From Saururus chinensis (Eukaryota; Streptophyta; Magnoliopsida; Piperales; Saururaceae), in assembly GCA_035235625.1 (NCBI GenBank), contig CP141150.1, positions 26,614,756 through 26,678,755 on the forward strand: a DNA stretch of 64,000 nucleotides. The letters are read 5' to 3'. A program made the position numbers and the translations under genes. Shown here piece by piece: positions 12,097-22,974 of this stretch. Each line of letters begins with the position of its first letter. Position 1 is the stretch's first letter. The notes below the pieces were generated by a model. That model did not search any database, was not told the origin of the DNA, and was given only the letters and a program-made list of their open reading frames with translations.

Positions 12097-12252
12097 ATTA
12101 AATAAGGGAAAATTATTTAAATAATAATTAAAAAATAATAATTACCGTTTTGGACCACTTTGGGAAATATTTCTCAAAGTAGTGTTCCTTTTTGCCACGT
12201 GAGCGCACCAGCGGTTAGCGCTGCGTGACTTTTTTTTTTAATTTTTTTAGTT

Positions 12253-12353
12253 GATTTCATCCTTTAGAAGGACGAAATCAGGTTTAAGTTGATTTCGTCC
12301 TTCTAAAGGACAAAATCACGTAATATTGATTTTGTCCTTTTAAAGAACGAAAT
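12253..12353. repeat. Palindrome cluster, left arm
   Basis: Three near-perfect 26-28-bp palindromes with half-site GATTTCGTCCTT lie at 12253-12279, 12291-12317 and 12328-12353. The same module recurs in all three MULEs of the window. It may be a transposase-binding or cruciform-forming site. Confidence 0.85.
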
Positions 12354-12679
12354 TAAATTAAATTTATTTAAAAAAATTTATTTTAAACTAATTTTAACAC
12401 ATGTCCCTCTTCATTCATTTCATACATACCAAATATAACATTAAAGTATTAACACCATCGAATAAAAACAAACATAAAATAGAAATATTTATCAAATATA
12501 TTACATCACAAGTCGAAAAAATATTTAGTTTTAAAATAAACATACAACAAAGCTAATATCACAATCTTCTACGTCCTCGACCTCGGCCTCGACGGTGTTG
12601 TACGAGCTCCTCCTCATGATCTGCCTGTTTCAGCTATAGTTGTGGCTCCGGCTCGGGATGTGGCTTTAGCTCTGGCTCC

Positions 12680-12940
12680 TCATGTACCTTTGCAACTCGA
12701 GAAGAGTATCTCGACGATGCCGATGCCCCCTCTGGGGGCGCCAGAGATGTAGTTGAAATCCCGACAGAAGATCTCACGGAAAGGATCACAGTTATAGATG
12801 CAGAAGTCGCGGTTGGTGCCGGTGGCAAAGCAGCCGTGCTTTTGGTTAAAGGAGAGGTAGATGAAGGTGGGAAGGGAAGCTGGGTCGGGGTTAGTAGGAT
12901 CGGGGTTGGGGTTGGAGAGAGGCGTGGGGGAGGTGGACAT
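12680..12940 (-). pseudogene. Captured 5' fragment of an ATG18-like autophagy gene (left arm)
   Basis: The minus-strand frame starts [20 protein letters not shown], then [18 protein letters not shown], then [13 protein letters not shown] and [10 protein letters not shown]. This is the start of the first WD40 blade of plant ATG18a-type PROPPINs (family pattern [24 protein letters not shown]...GGIGIVEMLF). The match stops there; after EILF the sequence switches to element tail sequence. About 70 codons are present out of roughly 400 in the family, with no FRRG lipid-binding motif, so no PROPPIN function is possible. It is an unusually clear transduplicated host fragment. Confidence 0.82.
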
Positions 12941-13140
12941 GAAGAGGTGGGGTTAGCTAAAATATTAAAACCGTGGTGTAAAAAACCAGAATTAGTGTCA
13001 CGAGTCTTTAAACTGTACCCAATATGTGGTAGACAGTTGGCTTAGTCATGCATTGAGTTTCCCTGAATTGATTACATGTGGGAGGACTGATTACACTCGA
13101 TGCCAATATGATAATGAAATCGTTCATTTGTATTGCCTCT

Positions 13141-13310
13141 CTAAATATTAAGTACAAATTATAGATTATTGACCTCCTTTTTTGTCTTTTTGTATGGTGC
13201 AGGTGGTACCTTTGCCTTGTATTCATTACTCTGTAGGCATGCAAAATTAAGTGTAGTGCCTAATCAACAGGCTTATGATGAGAAATTATCCACATCTGGG
13301 TTAGAAATTG
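13141..13310 (+). pseudogene. Captured intron/exon fragment of a HAK/KUP potassium transporter
   Basis: After a T-rich tract and acceptor ATGGTGCAG (13194-13202) the frame reads [20 protein letters not shown] then [11 protein letters not shown]. This is the highly conserved plant HAK/KUP/KT segment ([31 protein letters not shown]). The upstream 150-200 bases look like its intron, so the capture was from genomic DNA rather than from cDNA. Only about 34 transporter residues remain. It occupies the loop between the two arms, and one element palindrome lies beside it at 13360-13386. Confidence 0.85.
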
Positions 13311-13497
13311 CAAACCGAACATGGCAAAGTTCTACACCACGGTTTCTTACATATTCTATGATTTCGTCATTTAAAACGACGAAATCAGCACCCTTAGTTT
13401 TTTTTAACTGCTACAGTTTGACTAAGCTTTTATTGCTCTAACTAGCCCTCTGTTTTTTACACCACGGTTTTAATATTTTAGCTAACCCCGCCTCTTC

Positions 13498-13752
13498 ATG
13501 TCCACCTCCCCCTCGCCTCTCTCTAGCCCCAACCCCGATCCTACCAACCCCGACCCAACTTCCCTTCTCACCTTCATTTACCTCTCCATTAACCAAGAGC
13601 ATGACTGCTTTGCCACTGACACCGACCGCGGCTTTTGCATCTATAACTGCGATCATTTCCGTGAGATCTTCTGTCAGGATTTCAACTACATCTCTGGCGC
13701 CCCCGGAGGGGGGGCATCGGCATCGTCGAGATACTCTTCCCGAGTTGCAAAG
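13498..13752 (+). pseudogene. Captured 5' fragment of an ATG18-like autophagy gene (right arm)
   Basis: This is the mirror copy of the ATG18 piece in the left arm: [49 protein letters not shown]. Reading continues through a glycine-rich junction into the element tail SSRVAK...PHPEPEPQL in one open frame (13498-13815), because one base differs from the left arm at the junction. The protein would be a short chimera if made. Sense and antisense copies in one element make a double-stranded RNA source plausible. Confidence 0.82.
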
Positions 13753-13881
13753 GTATGTGAGGAGCTAGAGCTAGAGCCACATCCCGAGCCGGAGCCACAA
13801 CTAGAGCCGAAATAGGCAGATCATGAGGAGGAGCTTGTACAGCACCGTCAAGGCCGAGGTCGAGGACGTAGAAGATTGTGA
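13735..13881 (+). pseudogene. C-terminal tail of a MULE reading frame
   Basis: A tail rich in Glu-Pro repeats ([10 protein letters not shown]) and ending HRQGRGRGRRRL before TGA 13879-13881. The same tail is present inverted in the left arm (about 12560-12720). Basic GRGRGR ends are common on plant transposon and plant-mobile-domain proteins, so I infer it is the element's own ORF end to which the ATG18 piece was joined. An in-frame TAG at about 13813 interrupts it. Confidence 0.5.
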
Positions 13882-14085
13882 TATTAGCTTTGTTGTATGT
13901 TTATTTTAAAACTAAACATTTTTTCGACTTGTGATGTAATATATTTGATAAATATTTCTATTTTATGTTTGTTTTTATTCGATGATGTTAATACTTTAAT
14001 GTTATATTTGGTATGTATGGAATAAATGAACAGGAACATATGTTAAAATTAGTTTAAAATAAATTTTTTTTAAAAAATTTAATTT

Positions 14086-14240
14086 GATTTCGTCCTTTAA
14101 AATGACGAAATTAGTATTACCTGATTTTGTCCTTTAAAAGGACGAAATCGGGTCAAATCTTTTAAAACTTGACCCGATTTTGTCCTTTAGAAGGACGAAA
14201 TCAACTTAAACCTGATTTCATCCTTCTAAAGGACGAAATT
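14086..14240. repeat. Palindrome cluster, right arm
   Basis: Four modules at 14086-14111, 14123-14149, 14176-14202 and 14214-14240, each with AAGGACGAAATC-type right halves. The array is one unit longer than in the left arm. Confidence 0.85.
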
Positions 14241-15898
14241 AACTAAACAAATTAAAAAAAAAAGCCACGCAGGTGCCAGCTGCTTGGCTGGAGCCTGCGT
14301 GGCAAAAAGGAACACCACTTTGGGAAATATTTCCCAAAGTGGTCCAAAATGGTAATTATTATTTTTAATTATTATTTAAATAATTTTCCCATTAAATAAT
14401 TTACAAGAAAATTATATAAATAATATTAAAAATAATAATAGTAATAACGAAGAGATAAAAATAATGACCAAAGTAATGTTATTTTTTGCCACGCAGGCGC
14501 TTGCCATGCGCGGACATCTACATGGCTTTTTTTCTAGTGTTTTTGTCTATGTGAAAGATAAAATCAACTTAAATGATAATTTCGTCCTTTTGAAAGACGA
14601 AATCAACTTTAAATGGTGATTTCATCCTTTTGAACGACGAAATAAAGTCTATACACATAAACCCGGCCGTCTCTTATGCCTTGTGCGTTTTGCCCATCTT
14701 TTCTTTCGCCGCTCTTTCTACCTTGTGCATTCCGCCCCTCGTCTTCGGCATCCTGATCGTCTTTCTACTCCGACTCTTGCTCTCGGTCACTTTCTTGATC
14801 TTTCCCTCCCCTTATGGTAGAAAATATATGCACTTTCTCTGCCCTTCTCTTCTATATTGTTTTCTGTAGGGTTTGGTTTGTGAGTCAATTTCTTGGACAA
14901 CACTAGTGACGACGATAGCCATGTAGATCAGTCCATTCATCTTCTTTTTCACATGATTTAATGTTCACATAGCTGATTATGTGGTTGCTTTTATGTAGTT
15001 TTTAAATCCACTATGGAATTTATGAATGTATTAAGAACTTTCCGTAGTTTTTTACATGGTTTATAGTATTTTTTGTGCATTCTTGTAAGCAAAGATGAAT
15101 TTTGGAAATGAATTCAAATTGGGTACGAGATTAGGGGCACTAATCTTGTTGTGTTTATTATATCAGTCTTTGTTCTTAGGCAATTTCTTTTCGTGATGTT
15201 CAAGCATGTTTTGTTCGCTACTTCATTTAGCACATATATATTTATCACATGAGAGTCAAAATAAGAATGAAGGATTTAATCTAGTTATCTATGTTATATA
15301 TGGTAAATTTTATTTTAGAGATCCTTAATCTTTAGACTAAGTAGGGCTTTTTTTTTGTCTTTTTGGTTTGTACCTCCTATCAAATCTTTGAATAAAAATT
15401 TTGAGTGTGCTTCTGTAATTGTGTTTTTTTCCCTCTTCCAAGTTGTAGAATAAATTTGTGTGTATTGTTTAACTTCGATTAAGGTATATAAACCTTTTTA
15501 TAAAATAGATTCTGTAGAGTAAGGCTTTTTTTTTAATTGATCAAGGAGGCTACAATTTGCCCTTTTTTGTGCGTTTAATATGAACTGAAGAGTATTTTGT
15601 TATAAGTTGACTCTCTTAGGTATGTCTCTAGATACATATGCAGCTGATTAGAACTAAAAGCCACCAAATTCTATAATATATTTTACTATGATGAAACTTG
15701 GTAGTATGAGGCCAAGCATATCTTTGCTTTCCAGTTAGGTTTAGAAATATGAAAGTAATAAAACATCGGAATTGGAGCAGATTTGTCCTTTATGTTATCT
15801 ATCATATAAAAATGGTTATGAATTAAGTGAATACTTCTTGATGGTATATTGTGATGTATCTAAGATTTATATATTTGTTATGAATTAGGTGAATAGAC

Positions 15899-16209
15899 AT
15901 GGCAGGAGAAATAGTTAGTTTTATTCTTCACCATGAAGGGGTACCAGAAGGATTATTCATCAAGAAGCCTTCTAAATATGATGAGCTTGAGATGCAAGTA
16001 GCTAGTGAAGTTGGGTGGGATCGAAGGAGATAGAAACTTATAATAAAGTATCACCTCCCGATATTTGGAATGAGATTGACTCAACTACGTGTCGAGGATG
16101 AGGCTTCATTTAGTCAAATATTTTATCATTCGTCTCAAGTATGGATGTTCGAGCTATTTCTCCAAAAGATACCCGAGTGCCTAGTTTTGAAAGTGAAGAG
16201 AGGGGTGTA
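15899..16209 (+). pseudogene. MuDR-type transposase N-terminal region, broken
   Basis: The frame starts MAGEIVSFILHHEGVPEG, continues KYDELEMQVASEVGWD, and after one stop codon resumes KLIIKYHLPIFGMRL, VEDEASFSQIF and VWMFELFL. This matches the N-terminal domain of plant MuDR-like transposases (y.eL...v...lg.d...i..kY.lP......i.dD..v..f......v.l.l). Acidic linker-type segments follow at 16273-16370 and 16719-16823 (NEGNEGEEYGMNDEG), as in those proteins. The catalytic DDE domain and zinc knuckle are absent from the window. Confidence 0.55.
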
Positions 16210-16571
16210 AGTAGGAGATCCCCAAGGAGCTCTCACAAAAATGTGTGTAGTGAAAGGAAAATGCAAATATAAATGTCAGTGGATGACAATGCAGATGATA
16301 ATTTGTCCATAAATGTAGAGTCAAACGAACTCTATAGGTCATCTGCACCTATGGACAATGGAAGCAGAGGTAAGGTTTCATATGATTTTTTGTGTGTGAA
16401 TATTTTAATTGTTGATGAAAATAATGAGATTGAATTTTGTGTGTATTACATAAGGTACACATCGTATCTACATGAGACAGTTAGCCATGGCATGCCACAA
16501 GGTGGTGCATGGTTTGGAACACAAACCTCGATGGGCATTTATTACTCGTACACAGGTGTTGGCTTTACATA

Positions 16572-16574
<3 letters not shown>

Positions 16575-16639
<65 letters not shown>
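16575..16639. repeat. (AT)n microsatellite
   Basis: About 32 uninterrupted AT units lie inside the decayed second MULE. Open frames running through it are artefacts of the repeat. Confidence 0.98.
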
Positions 16640-16642
<3 letters not shown>

Positions 16643-16899
16643 GAATCTAGCAATTTTAGTTATTGAACAAGTTTTTAGGGAATATGAAATCAATACATGT
16701 GTGTTATTCATGTGTAGGGGAGCCCACACTCATGATGATGATATTAATATGAATGAGGGCAATGAAGGTGAAGAGTATGGTATGAATGATGAAGGTGTTA
16801 GAGGTGAGGAAAGTGCTCATTAGATGGTTGATGACAAGGGGGGTGATGTGGTAGACAATGCAATTGCCGCAAATGACATGAATAACAAAGATGATGAAC

Positions 16900-17577
16900 T
16901 GTTGTACAATGATAATCACCAAATTGAAAAAAGAAAAACCTAGAGGAGATTAGAGAGAAAACGTTTATACCTTTTGCACATTATTTTCCAAGGAGGATTC
17001 GATGAAGCTTTGAGTTGAAGATCAATACTGAATTCATGAGGTTAATCCACAACTAAAGGAGATTTTACATAGAGATTTCAAAGGAGGTGCAACATATCTT
17101 CAATAGGAGATTGAAGATTTCACAAGGCTAAGTTAATACAACAAGAGGTGCTTATAAAAAGACAAAGACAAAGAAAATGCAAGGAGGAAGAAGAAGCTTC
17201 ATGTGCTGAAGGAGAAATTTTGAAGGCCAACAACAATGATCTAAACAAGAAGAGCTTGTGTTAGAGTCTCAACAAGGTTGGAAGTTTGCTTGTGTCAATG
17301 TAATGTCTTGCTTACAAGTACATTGATTTGGTTCCTTTGGAACTGCCATAGTTTTTTACCTCTGTTAGGGTTTTCTACGTAAAATTATTATGTTAATGTA
17401 TGGATTGAATGATTGATATAACGTGAGTGAGGTTTGAGAGAATATTTATTTGATTCCGCTACATATAAAAATTATGTGTAAAGAGGCCATATCTCGTAGT
17501 CTTTATCTTTGATATGTAATCAGACTAAGGGCAATGCAGTGATTTGCTAGGTTAAGTAGACGGATATTGAACTCACA
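16900..17577 (+). repeat. 5' LTR of the SIRE-like element (left edge approximate)
   Basis: The last 366 bases match 32012-32387. The left edge is set by the TGTTGTACAATG motif and is uncertain by tens of bases. Confidence 0.55.
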
Positions 17578-17859
17578 AGTGGTAACTAAGGTTTAACTAT
17601 TGCAAATTAAAATTTTCCCTATTATATCAATCTATTTTCCATGTTAGTGCTTCCTAACTTTACTCAAACTTCCATAAGTTTGATTTCTTGTACTAGGGTT
17701 TGAATTCAGTATTGTGCTAAGTTTACTTATTTTTCTTTTAGAAATACTTGATTAAACTTGCTGATTTGTATGCCCTAGTTTGTTACTTGCTTCTCTTATA
17801 ATTTTCCTTGATTTAAGTGCTTAAATTGTGGTGCTTGGGTTATTCTCGTTAGAATAAAA

Positions 17860-19400
17860 TCAATGGATGATTTAAATAACTTGATGAATGAACATGGGGA
17901 ATTTGGAAATTCTATGAATATACCTCCCTTGTTTGATGAACATAATTTCTCATATTGAAAAAATAGGATGAGAGCATTTATACAAGCGTTGTATGGTAAT
18001 GCTAGGAAAACAGTTATTAAAGGCTACAGTCCTCCAATGGCCAAAGATGAAAAAAAAATATTCTAAAAGATGAAATTGAATGTGATGAGAATGAGACCAA
18101 ACTTAAAAATCAAAACAGTAAAGCCCTTAGTTTATTATTCAATGTCGTAAGAAGATCACAACATAGGTCGATACTCTAAATAAATCTAAGAAAATTGACA
18201 CCTTAGACATTGAAGAGTTGGTTGGGAACCTTAGAACCTTTGAGATGTAAGAAGAGTCCTATGAGAACAAAAAAGAGTTGATGAAAAATCCAAAGGAAAA
18301 TAGAATACCCTAAAAGCATTTAGAAGCAATTCCAAGAAAAATAAAGTCTTAAACACCTTAGATGAATCTGAAATGCCTAAAAGTGATGAAGAGCTAATGC
18401 TTTTATTGGCTAAGAACTTCAAGAAATTAATAAAAACTCATAACTTTAGATTTGGCAATAAGGAAAAAAATTTTGATAAGAAACAAGGAGAGAAAAGAGA
18501 TGAGATTCAAACTAAATAAGACAAGAAGAATTTGAAATGGTTTGAATGTTGTAAGATAGGTCATTTTGTTGCTGATTGTCCTAACATTAATTCTGACAAT
18601 TCTTCTGATGATAAACCTAGCAAATCGAATAGGTTTGATTTTAAGAAAAAAGGAAAGGTATTTCAAAAAACTTACTCTGATGAGAGCTCTTCTAAAGAAT
18701 TGTAGAACTATACTACCTTCCATGTAAGTGTAAAAGATGATAGTTCAAAAGAAGATTCTCATGAGTCCACTTCTCTTTATGAGAACTCAAAGTTTGAGGT
18801 TGATTCTGCTGAGTTTATAGGATTTCTCCAATAATTCTTAGTCTTGACTAAGAAAACCAAAAACCTTGATAGAGAGTTGAAGAAAAAAGATGAACTAGTG
18901 TTGTCTTCTCAAGAGGCAAATAGGTTAGTGAAGTTGAACAACAAACTTGAAAGAGAGGTGCATGACCTTAAGAAGGACCCAAAGAGTGAGAAAGAGAAGT
19001 CTAGTGCTCTCAATGTAGAACTTATGTCCTCTAAAGAGAAATTAGATGGATTCAAGAGTGGGAAAAAGAAGTTAGATACTATGCTTAACATTGGTCAAAC
19101 TAATAAAATGGGTTTAGGTTTTAGGAATTGTCTGTCTACCCCCTTAGCAAAACTTACTATCTTTGTGAAGGCAAAAGAGAGTATTAAAGATATTAAGATA
19201 GTGCCCAACACATCTATGTTAAGAGTAAAAGGAGGAATGATAGGTTTTAGTATTGTGGGTGTGTGTGATATTTATCATAGTGAGACCCATACTAGAAGAG
19301 AATGTCCTAAGAATTATCTTTTCAAACTTAGGTCAAATAAGAATGAGACTACCCCCACTATCCTAAGTTGCCACAACAAGTGTATGAAAAGAAGATAAAG
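17860..19400 (+). mobile_element. SIRE-like gag region, broken
   Basis: Plus-strand translation gives FDEHNFSY...NRMRAFIQAL, then LLLAKNFKKLIKTH, a knuckle-type segment near 18538-18585 (WFECCKIGHFVADCPN), a long coiled-coil stretch (18844-19080, LDRELKKKDELVLSSQE) and LDTMLNIGQ. This is the gag order of SIRE/Maximus copia elements. A second His/Cys segment follows near 19265-19310. Several breaks are present. Confidence 0.7.
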
Positions 19401-20569
19401 AGAGTGTAGGTGAAGATGATTGATCTTCAAGCTTTGAAGTTTCAATTAGGAAAAACAAGGAAGTCTACCTTAGGTTGCCTTAGGATTGGATAGCTAGGCA
19501 AGGCTAAGGAGTCTTACATGTCTAAGTATGAGATTCTGATTTGTGTCTATGATTTAATTCATGTTTTTTTTAGTTTAATCTCATTTTACTTTGTTTGTAC
19601 ATGTCTTTAATTCATAGGTTTTGAATTGAAAAAAACAAAAAAAAAATATAATAAAAAACACAAAAATATTTAGAGCTTTTGCTTGTTTTTCCAATTGGCT
19701 TTGTTTTTGTTTTTGATAAGTTCAACTCTTGAGATATATTGAAACTAATTTTCTTTTAAGCTGAAGAGCAACATAATTAATGGTCAAACATATCTTAACT
19801 AAGATAAGGTTACACCAAGGAGAGTGAAGATCAATCTGATTTTCTTTTACTTGATGTTGCAATTCTCTGATTTTAAAAAAGTTGCACACATCATGTTGAG
19901 ACTCAAATCACTTGTATGCATGAACCTCAAGAGAGAATTCTTAAATATAAGTTGACCTAGGTATTTGGTTTTTAGTGGAATCTAAGTGATCAAATTAGAA
20001 GATCTTTGGCTAGATTTCTATTTAAAATTCAAAGAAAGGAAAATTTTATGTAATATACTTTAATACTTATGAGTCTTATGTACTTTAATATTTCTTTAGA
20101 TTATAGAATTGTCCTTGTAAAGATAATGCTGAAGGGCAACCTAGTTAGGTCAGCCTAGGCTAGTATGAAGCTTCCATCTACTTGTCATCAAGAAAAATGA
20201 ATGGAAAAGAAAGAAGAGATTGAAAAGAAAAAAAATGATACAAGTAGAGAGGATTCAAAAAATTCAAGCCCTAAATAAATGAATTGATGAAATATATTAT
20301 TACTCAGAAAAAGGCATGCACATGTTGATTATGAGCTCTTTTATTGTTTTCATTTTTTTAGGAAAATCATGTACATAAGTTCTAGCTAAAGAAAGTTGAA
20401 AAATGTGAACTTAGTCTTTACTAAGGTCTAAACAATTTTCTCTTAGTTTGGTTAAGAGTGATCTTCCGAGATTCAAGATTAAAAGAAACAAGAGTTGACT
20501 ACACTAGTATTTTTTCTTCAAAAACCGATACACATAAACTATTGATTCATTAAATTGAACCAAGGCTTA
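19401..20569 (+). other. Non-coding spacer of the SIRE-like element
   Basis: This AT-rich stretch has no open frame worth reporting. T-rich and A-rich runs at 19560-19680 and scattered short imperfect repeats are all that can be seen. Confidence 0.5.
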
Positions 20570-20907
20570 GGCGTCATTTGGATGATGCTTTGTGTCATAT
20601 GGAAAGCTGTTTTTAGTTGAAATCGTTTTTTGAAAAATAAAGCAAAAGCGGGTTATGTTTATATATATATTATGAAAAATCAACTTTTCAAACAAAGTTT
20701 TATAAATAAGCTTTTAGCCTAACCCTCCTCAGGAGGAGAGTTAAGCAGAAAGCTATTGAAAAGTAAAAATGAGTCAAAAATAGAAATAAATACGTTTTTG
20801 AAACAAAGTGAGGCTTTTAGTCTAAATTACCTAACCAAACAAGATTTATATGAAAAACAATAAAAAGCAGACAGAAAGCTGTTGCAAAGCGTCATCTAAA
20901 TGATGCC
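20570..20907. mobile_element. Tourist-like MITE (PIF/Harbinger type)
   Basis: The element is 338 bp with terminal inverted repeats, GGCGTCATTTGGATGATGC on the left and the complement of GGCATCATTTAGATGACGC on the right, flanked by the 3-bp duplication TTA (20567-20569 and 20908-20910). TTA/TWA duplication with a GG.....TTTGG-type end is the PIF/Harbinger hallmark. It is non-coding. Confidence 0.85.
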
Positions 20908-21339
20908 TTAGTCTTGAAAGGTTGAATCTACAAGGATTGCTTTTGTGTGACTATCACAATGATTATAAAATAAAAGAAGTAAAGAAAAATTAAGAGAGAA
21001 AGAGTATTGAGGCAATAAAGAGTTAAAAAATTAATTAGATAAAACACTAAGGCATTGAGGGTCATTGAAACATCCAGTGATGTTCTTCATGTATCATGTT
21101 ATCTTAGTTAGAATCGAATGAAGATTTTATCTAACCAGAAGATATGAACATTAAAAGTAAAAAGAAAGATAGGAAATACTTTGGATATATGAAGGATAAA
21201 AATAATTGTTTCTTCAAGAGTTCTATTAATCAAAACAACAAAAGATAAAAAAGAAGAGCCTTCAAGCATCTTATGTATTAAGATAAAAAAGAAACAAGAA
21301 GAAAAATAATATTAAATAAACATCACTTTAAATAACCAA

Positions 21340-22210
21340 TACATGCTTAAAACTAATGATGAAACATGAATATAACTTCATTAAATTGTTACAAATTACA
21401 TCTAGCCTTAGCTAGAGAGCTTAGAAAGTCATTACAATAAAACTAAAAATTAAAACTACAAAAGAAGATAAAAATAGGAGAAGAGAGCTCCAAAGAGGAG
21501 GATATGATGCCTCACCCACATCCACCCCTCTATTTATAAGAGTAGAAGGGGTTGCATCAAAGGGGAAGGTCTAATCATATCCCTTAATGGCTTCCTGAAT
21601 GATTGCTTTATTGGTTGCTTCTTTGGCAATGATTAGATTCTAAATCAATCAAATAGATCAGTGCTTTATTTATCAAATAAGTATCATTTAGTATTCCTTT
21701 AGTTATCCAATCAACATCATTATCTTTTCTTATGTGTATCAATTACAACCAGTGAAAATATCCTCTATGTGTTGGCCTCGGGTTAATTAACTAGTTGTCT
21801 CTTTCCATATCATATTTTACCCATATATCTTTAGAATTATGAATTTCATCCTAAAATTGTGCTTGTAACCACATAAGTCTTCTTTCTAATGCCACAAGAA
21901 TCATATTAAGAATAATTATACAGAGAACGATATGACCAAAATACTAAGGCTATGTCTATCTGTCCAAATAAGCTTCTTGTCGAATTTGGTGCTCTTGACG
22001 CAAATATGAAATCCAATGGATTCAGAAGGCTGTGTTTGACCATTCCATTCATGTTTAGACTATTAAGAGCTCATTTTTTACCCTTTAATAATGTTACGTA
22101 GTTGGGCTTCACTTCTTCTTCCACTTGGATCCTATCAAAGACCATTTAGATATGTAAACACAATGAAGATCCAACTCACCCATTCAAAATATAAATGGCC
22201 CAACTAAGTG
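21340..22210 (-). mobile_element. LTR-like sequence, minus orientation
   Basis: On the minus strand a TATA box (CTTATAAATAGAGGGG, about 21544-21529) is followed by a CT-rich leader, CTCCTCTTTGGAGCTCTCTT, and then a T-rich stretch with TTTGTAACAATTTAATGAAG. This is the layout of a plant LTR promoter and transcript end. Edges are approximate, and no duplication or partner LTR was found. Confidence 0.45.
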
Positions 22211-22974
22211 TTAGAAACTTTTTATTTTGATGGGAAATGTCTTGAAATATTCTTAGGAGTTTATTGGAATTTGTTTCAGAATTGTTTAAATTTTTGTGAT
22301 TTTAATTATTTTTAAAAAATAAAAAATCGCATTCAACCCTAGCGATTGATTACTAGTTAATTTTTTCACGCCGAAGCTTGATTTTAAATTTGATCTCATT
22401 TATTTCAAGTCTATTTCACTTCAAACTCTCCTAAAGAGTACTTGGAGGTGAATAGAGGCGATTTGAGATGTTTTTGAACGATCAAAGACAATTTTTCTAC
22501 ATCAAAACTAAGAATTTCTCCACAACCAAGGTGAGTTCCAAAACTAAAAAAATTAATTTTGAGTTGTTTTTAATGGATTTTTATGAGATTTGAACCAATA
22601 GGAATGTTAGAAATAATTTGATCTAGCTTTAACTAAAATTTAATGCAATTTGATCGGTTAGAACTAGATATTTCACAAAAAATTAATGGTGGTTTCAAGT
22701 TTTTTCACTAAATTATGGATTTTTCAAAATCAGGTGTTTTTTTATCACAATTTATAGTTGGTCAAGTTAGAAGTTTGATACACTCACTGAGATCTACTTT
22801 AGGTTCAAATTTGGAGTTATTCTGACATCAAATGTTTTTATGGTTATTTAAAATTCAAAATTGGAATTTTTGGTGCGCTTTTCAAGCAGTTTTTAAAAAT
22901 CTAGGATGTTTATTATGATCATTTATTTATTTATAGTTTTCTATTATCCCTAGGCTACTTTATGGTCATTTAAT

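Larger units (their letters stand above)
12106..12986. repeat. Left arm of the foldback MULE
   Basis: This arm is the inverted copy of 13452-14390. The inner end is the segment around GGGTTAGCTAAAATATTAAA, matched by TTTAATATTTTAGCTAACCC in the right arm. Small insertions and substitutions distinguish the arms, so a transcript could fold into a long imperfect hairpin. Confidence 0.88.
12106..14390. mobile_element. Foldback Pack-MULE carrying ATG18 and HAK gene fragments
   Basis: The element is bounded by a perfect 9-bp target duplication, ATTAAATAA (12097-12105 and 14391-14399), the length typical of Mutator-like elements. Termini are inverted: GGGAAAATTATTTAAATAAT on the left and its complement on the right. 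Inverted homology runs the whole way in, so the left arm (12106 to about 12986) and right arm (about 13452 to 14390) are near-mirror copies of roughly 0.9 kb around a ~465-bp centre. Each arm holds, from outside in, the terminus, a GCCACG...GTGGC hairpin, several palindromes with half GATTTCGTCCTT, the tail of an element reading frame ending GRGRGRRRL, and a captured ATG18-like gene start. The centre holds a HAK/KUP transporter piece. It has no transposase, so it is non-autonomous. Confidence 0.9.
13452..14390. repeat. Right arm of the foldback MULE
   Basis: This arm is the inverted copy of 12106-12986. It is slightly longer than the left arm, with an extra palindrome module near 14123-14202. 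Confidence 0.88.
14405..16899 (+). mobile_element. Second MULE, decayed, with transposase start
   Basis: From about 14405 the sequence GAAAATTATATAAATAAT and, 90 bases on, GCCACGCAGGCGC repeat the terminal layout of the foldback MULE, followed by two palindromes at 14578-14604 and 14619-14644. A leader with a hydrophobic open frame (14630-14869, unidentified) and a long AT-rich intron-like stretch precede a transposase N-terminal region at 15899. The right end is missing, cut by the SIRE-like element starting near 16900. It abuts the foldback copy, so the two are probably family members. Confidence 0.6.

Noticed and set aside
16273-16644. 123-codon plus-strand frame
   Set aside because: Half of it is the (AT)n microsatellite. 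Only the acidic start (16273-16370) may belong to the MULE transposase linker.
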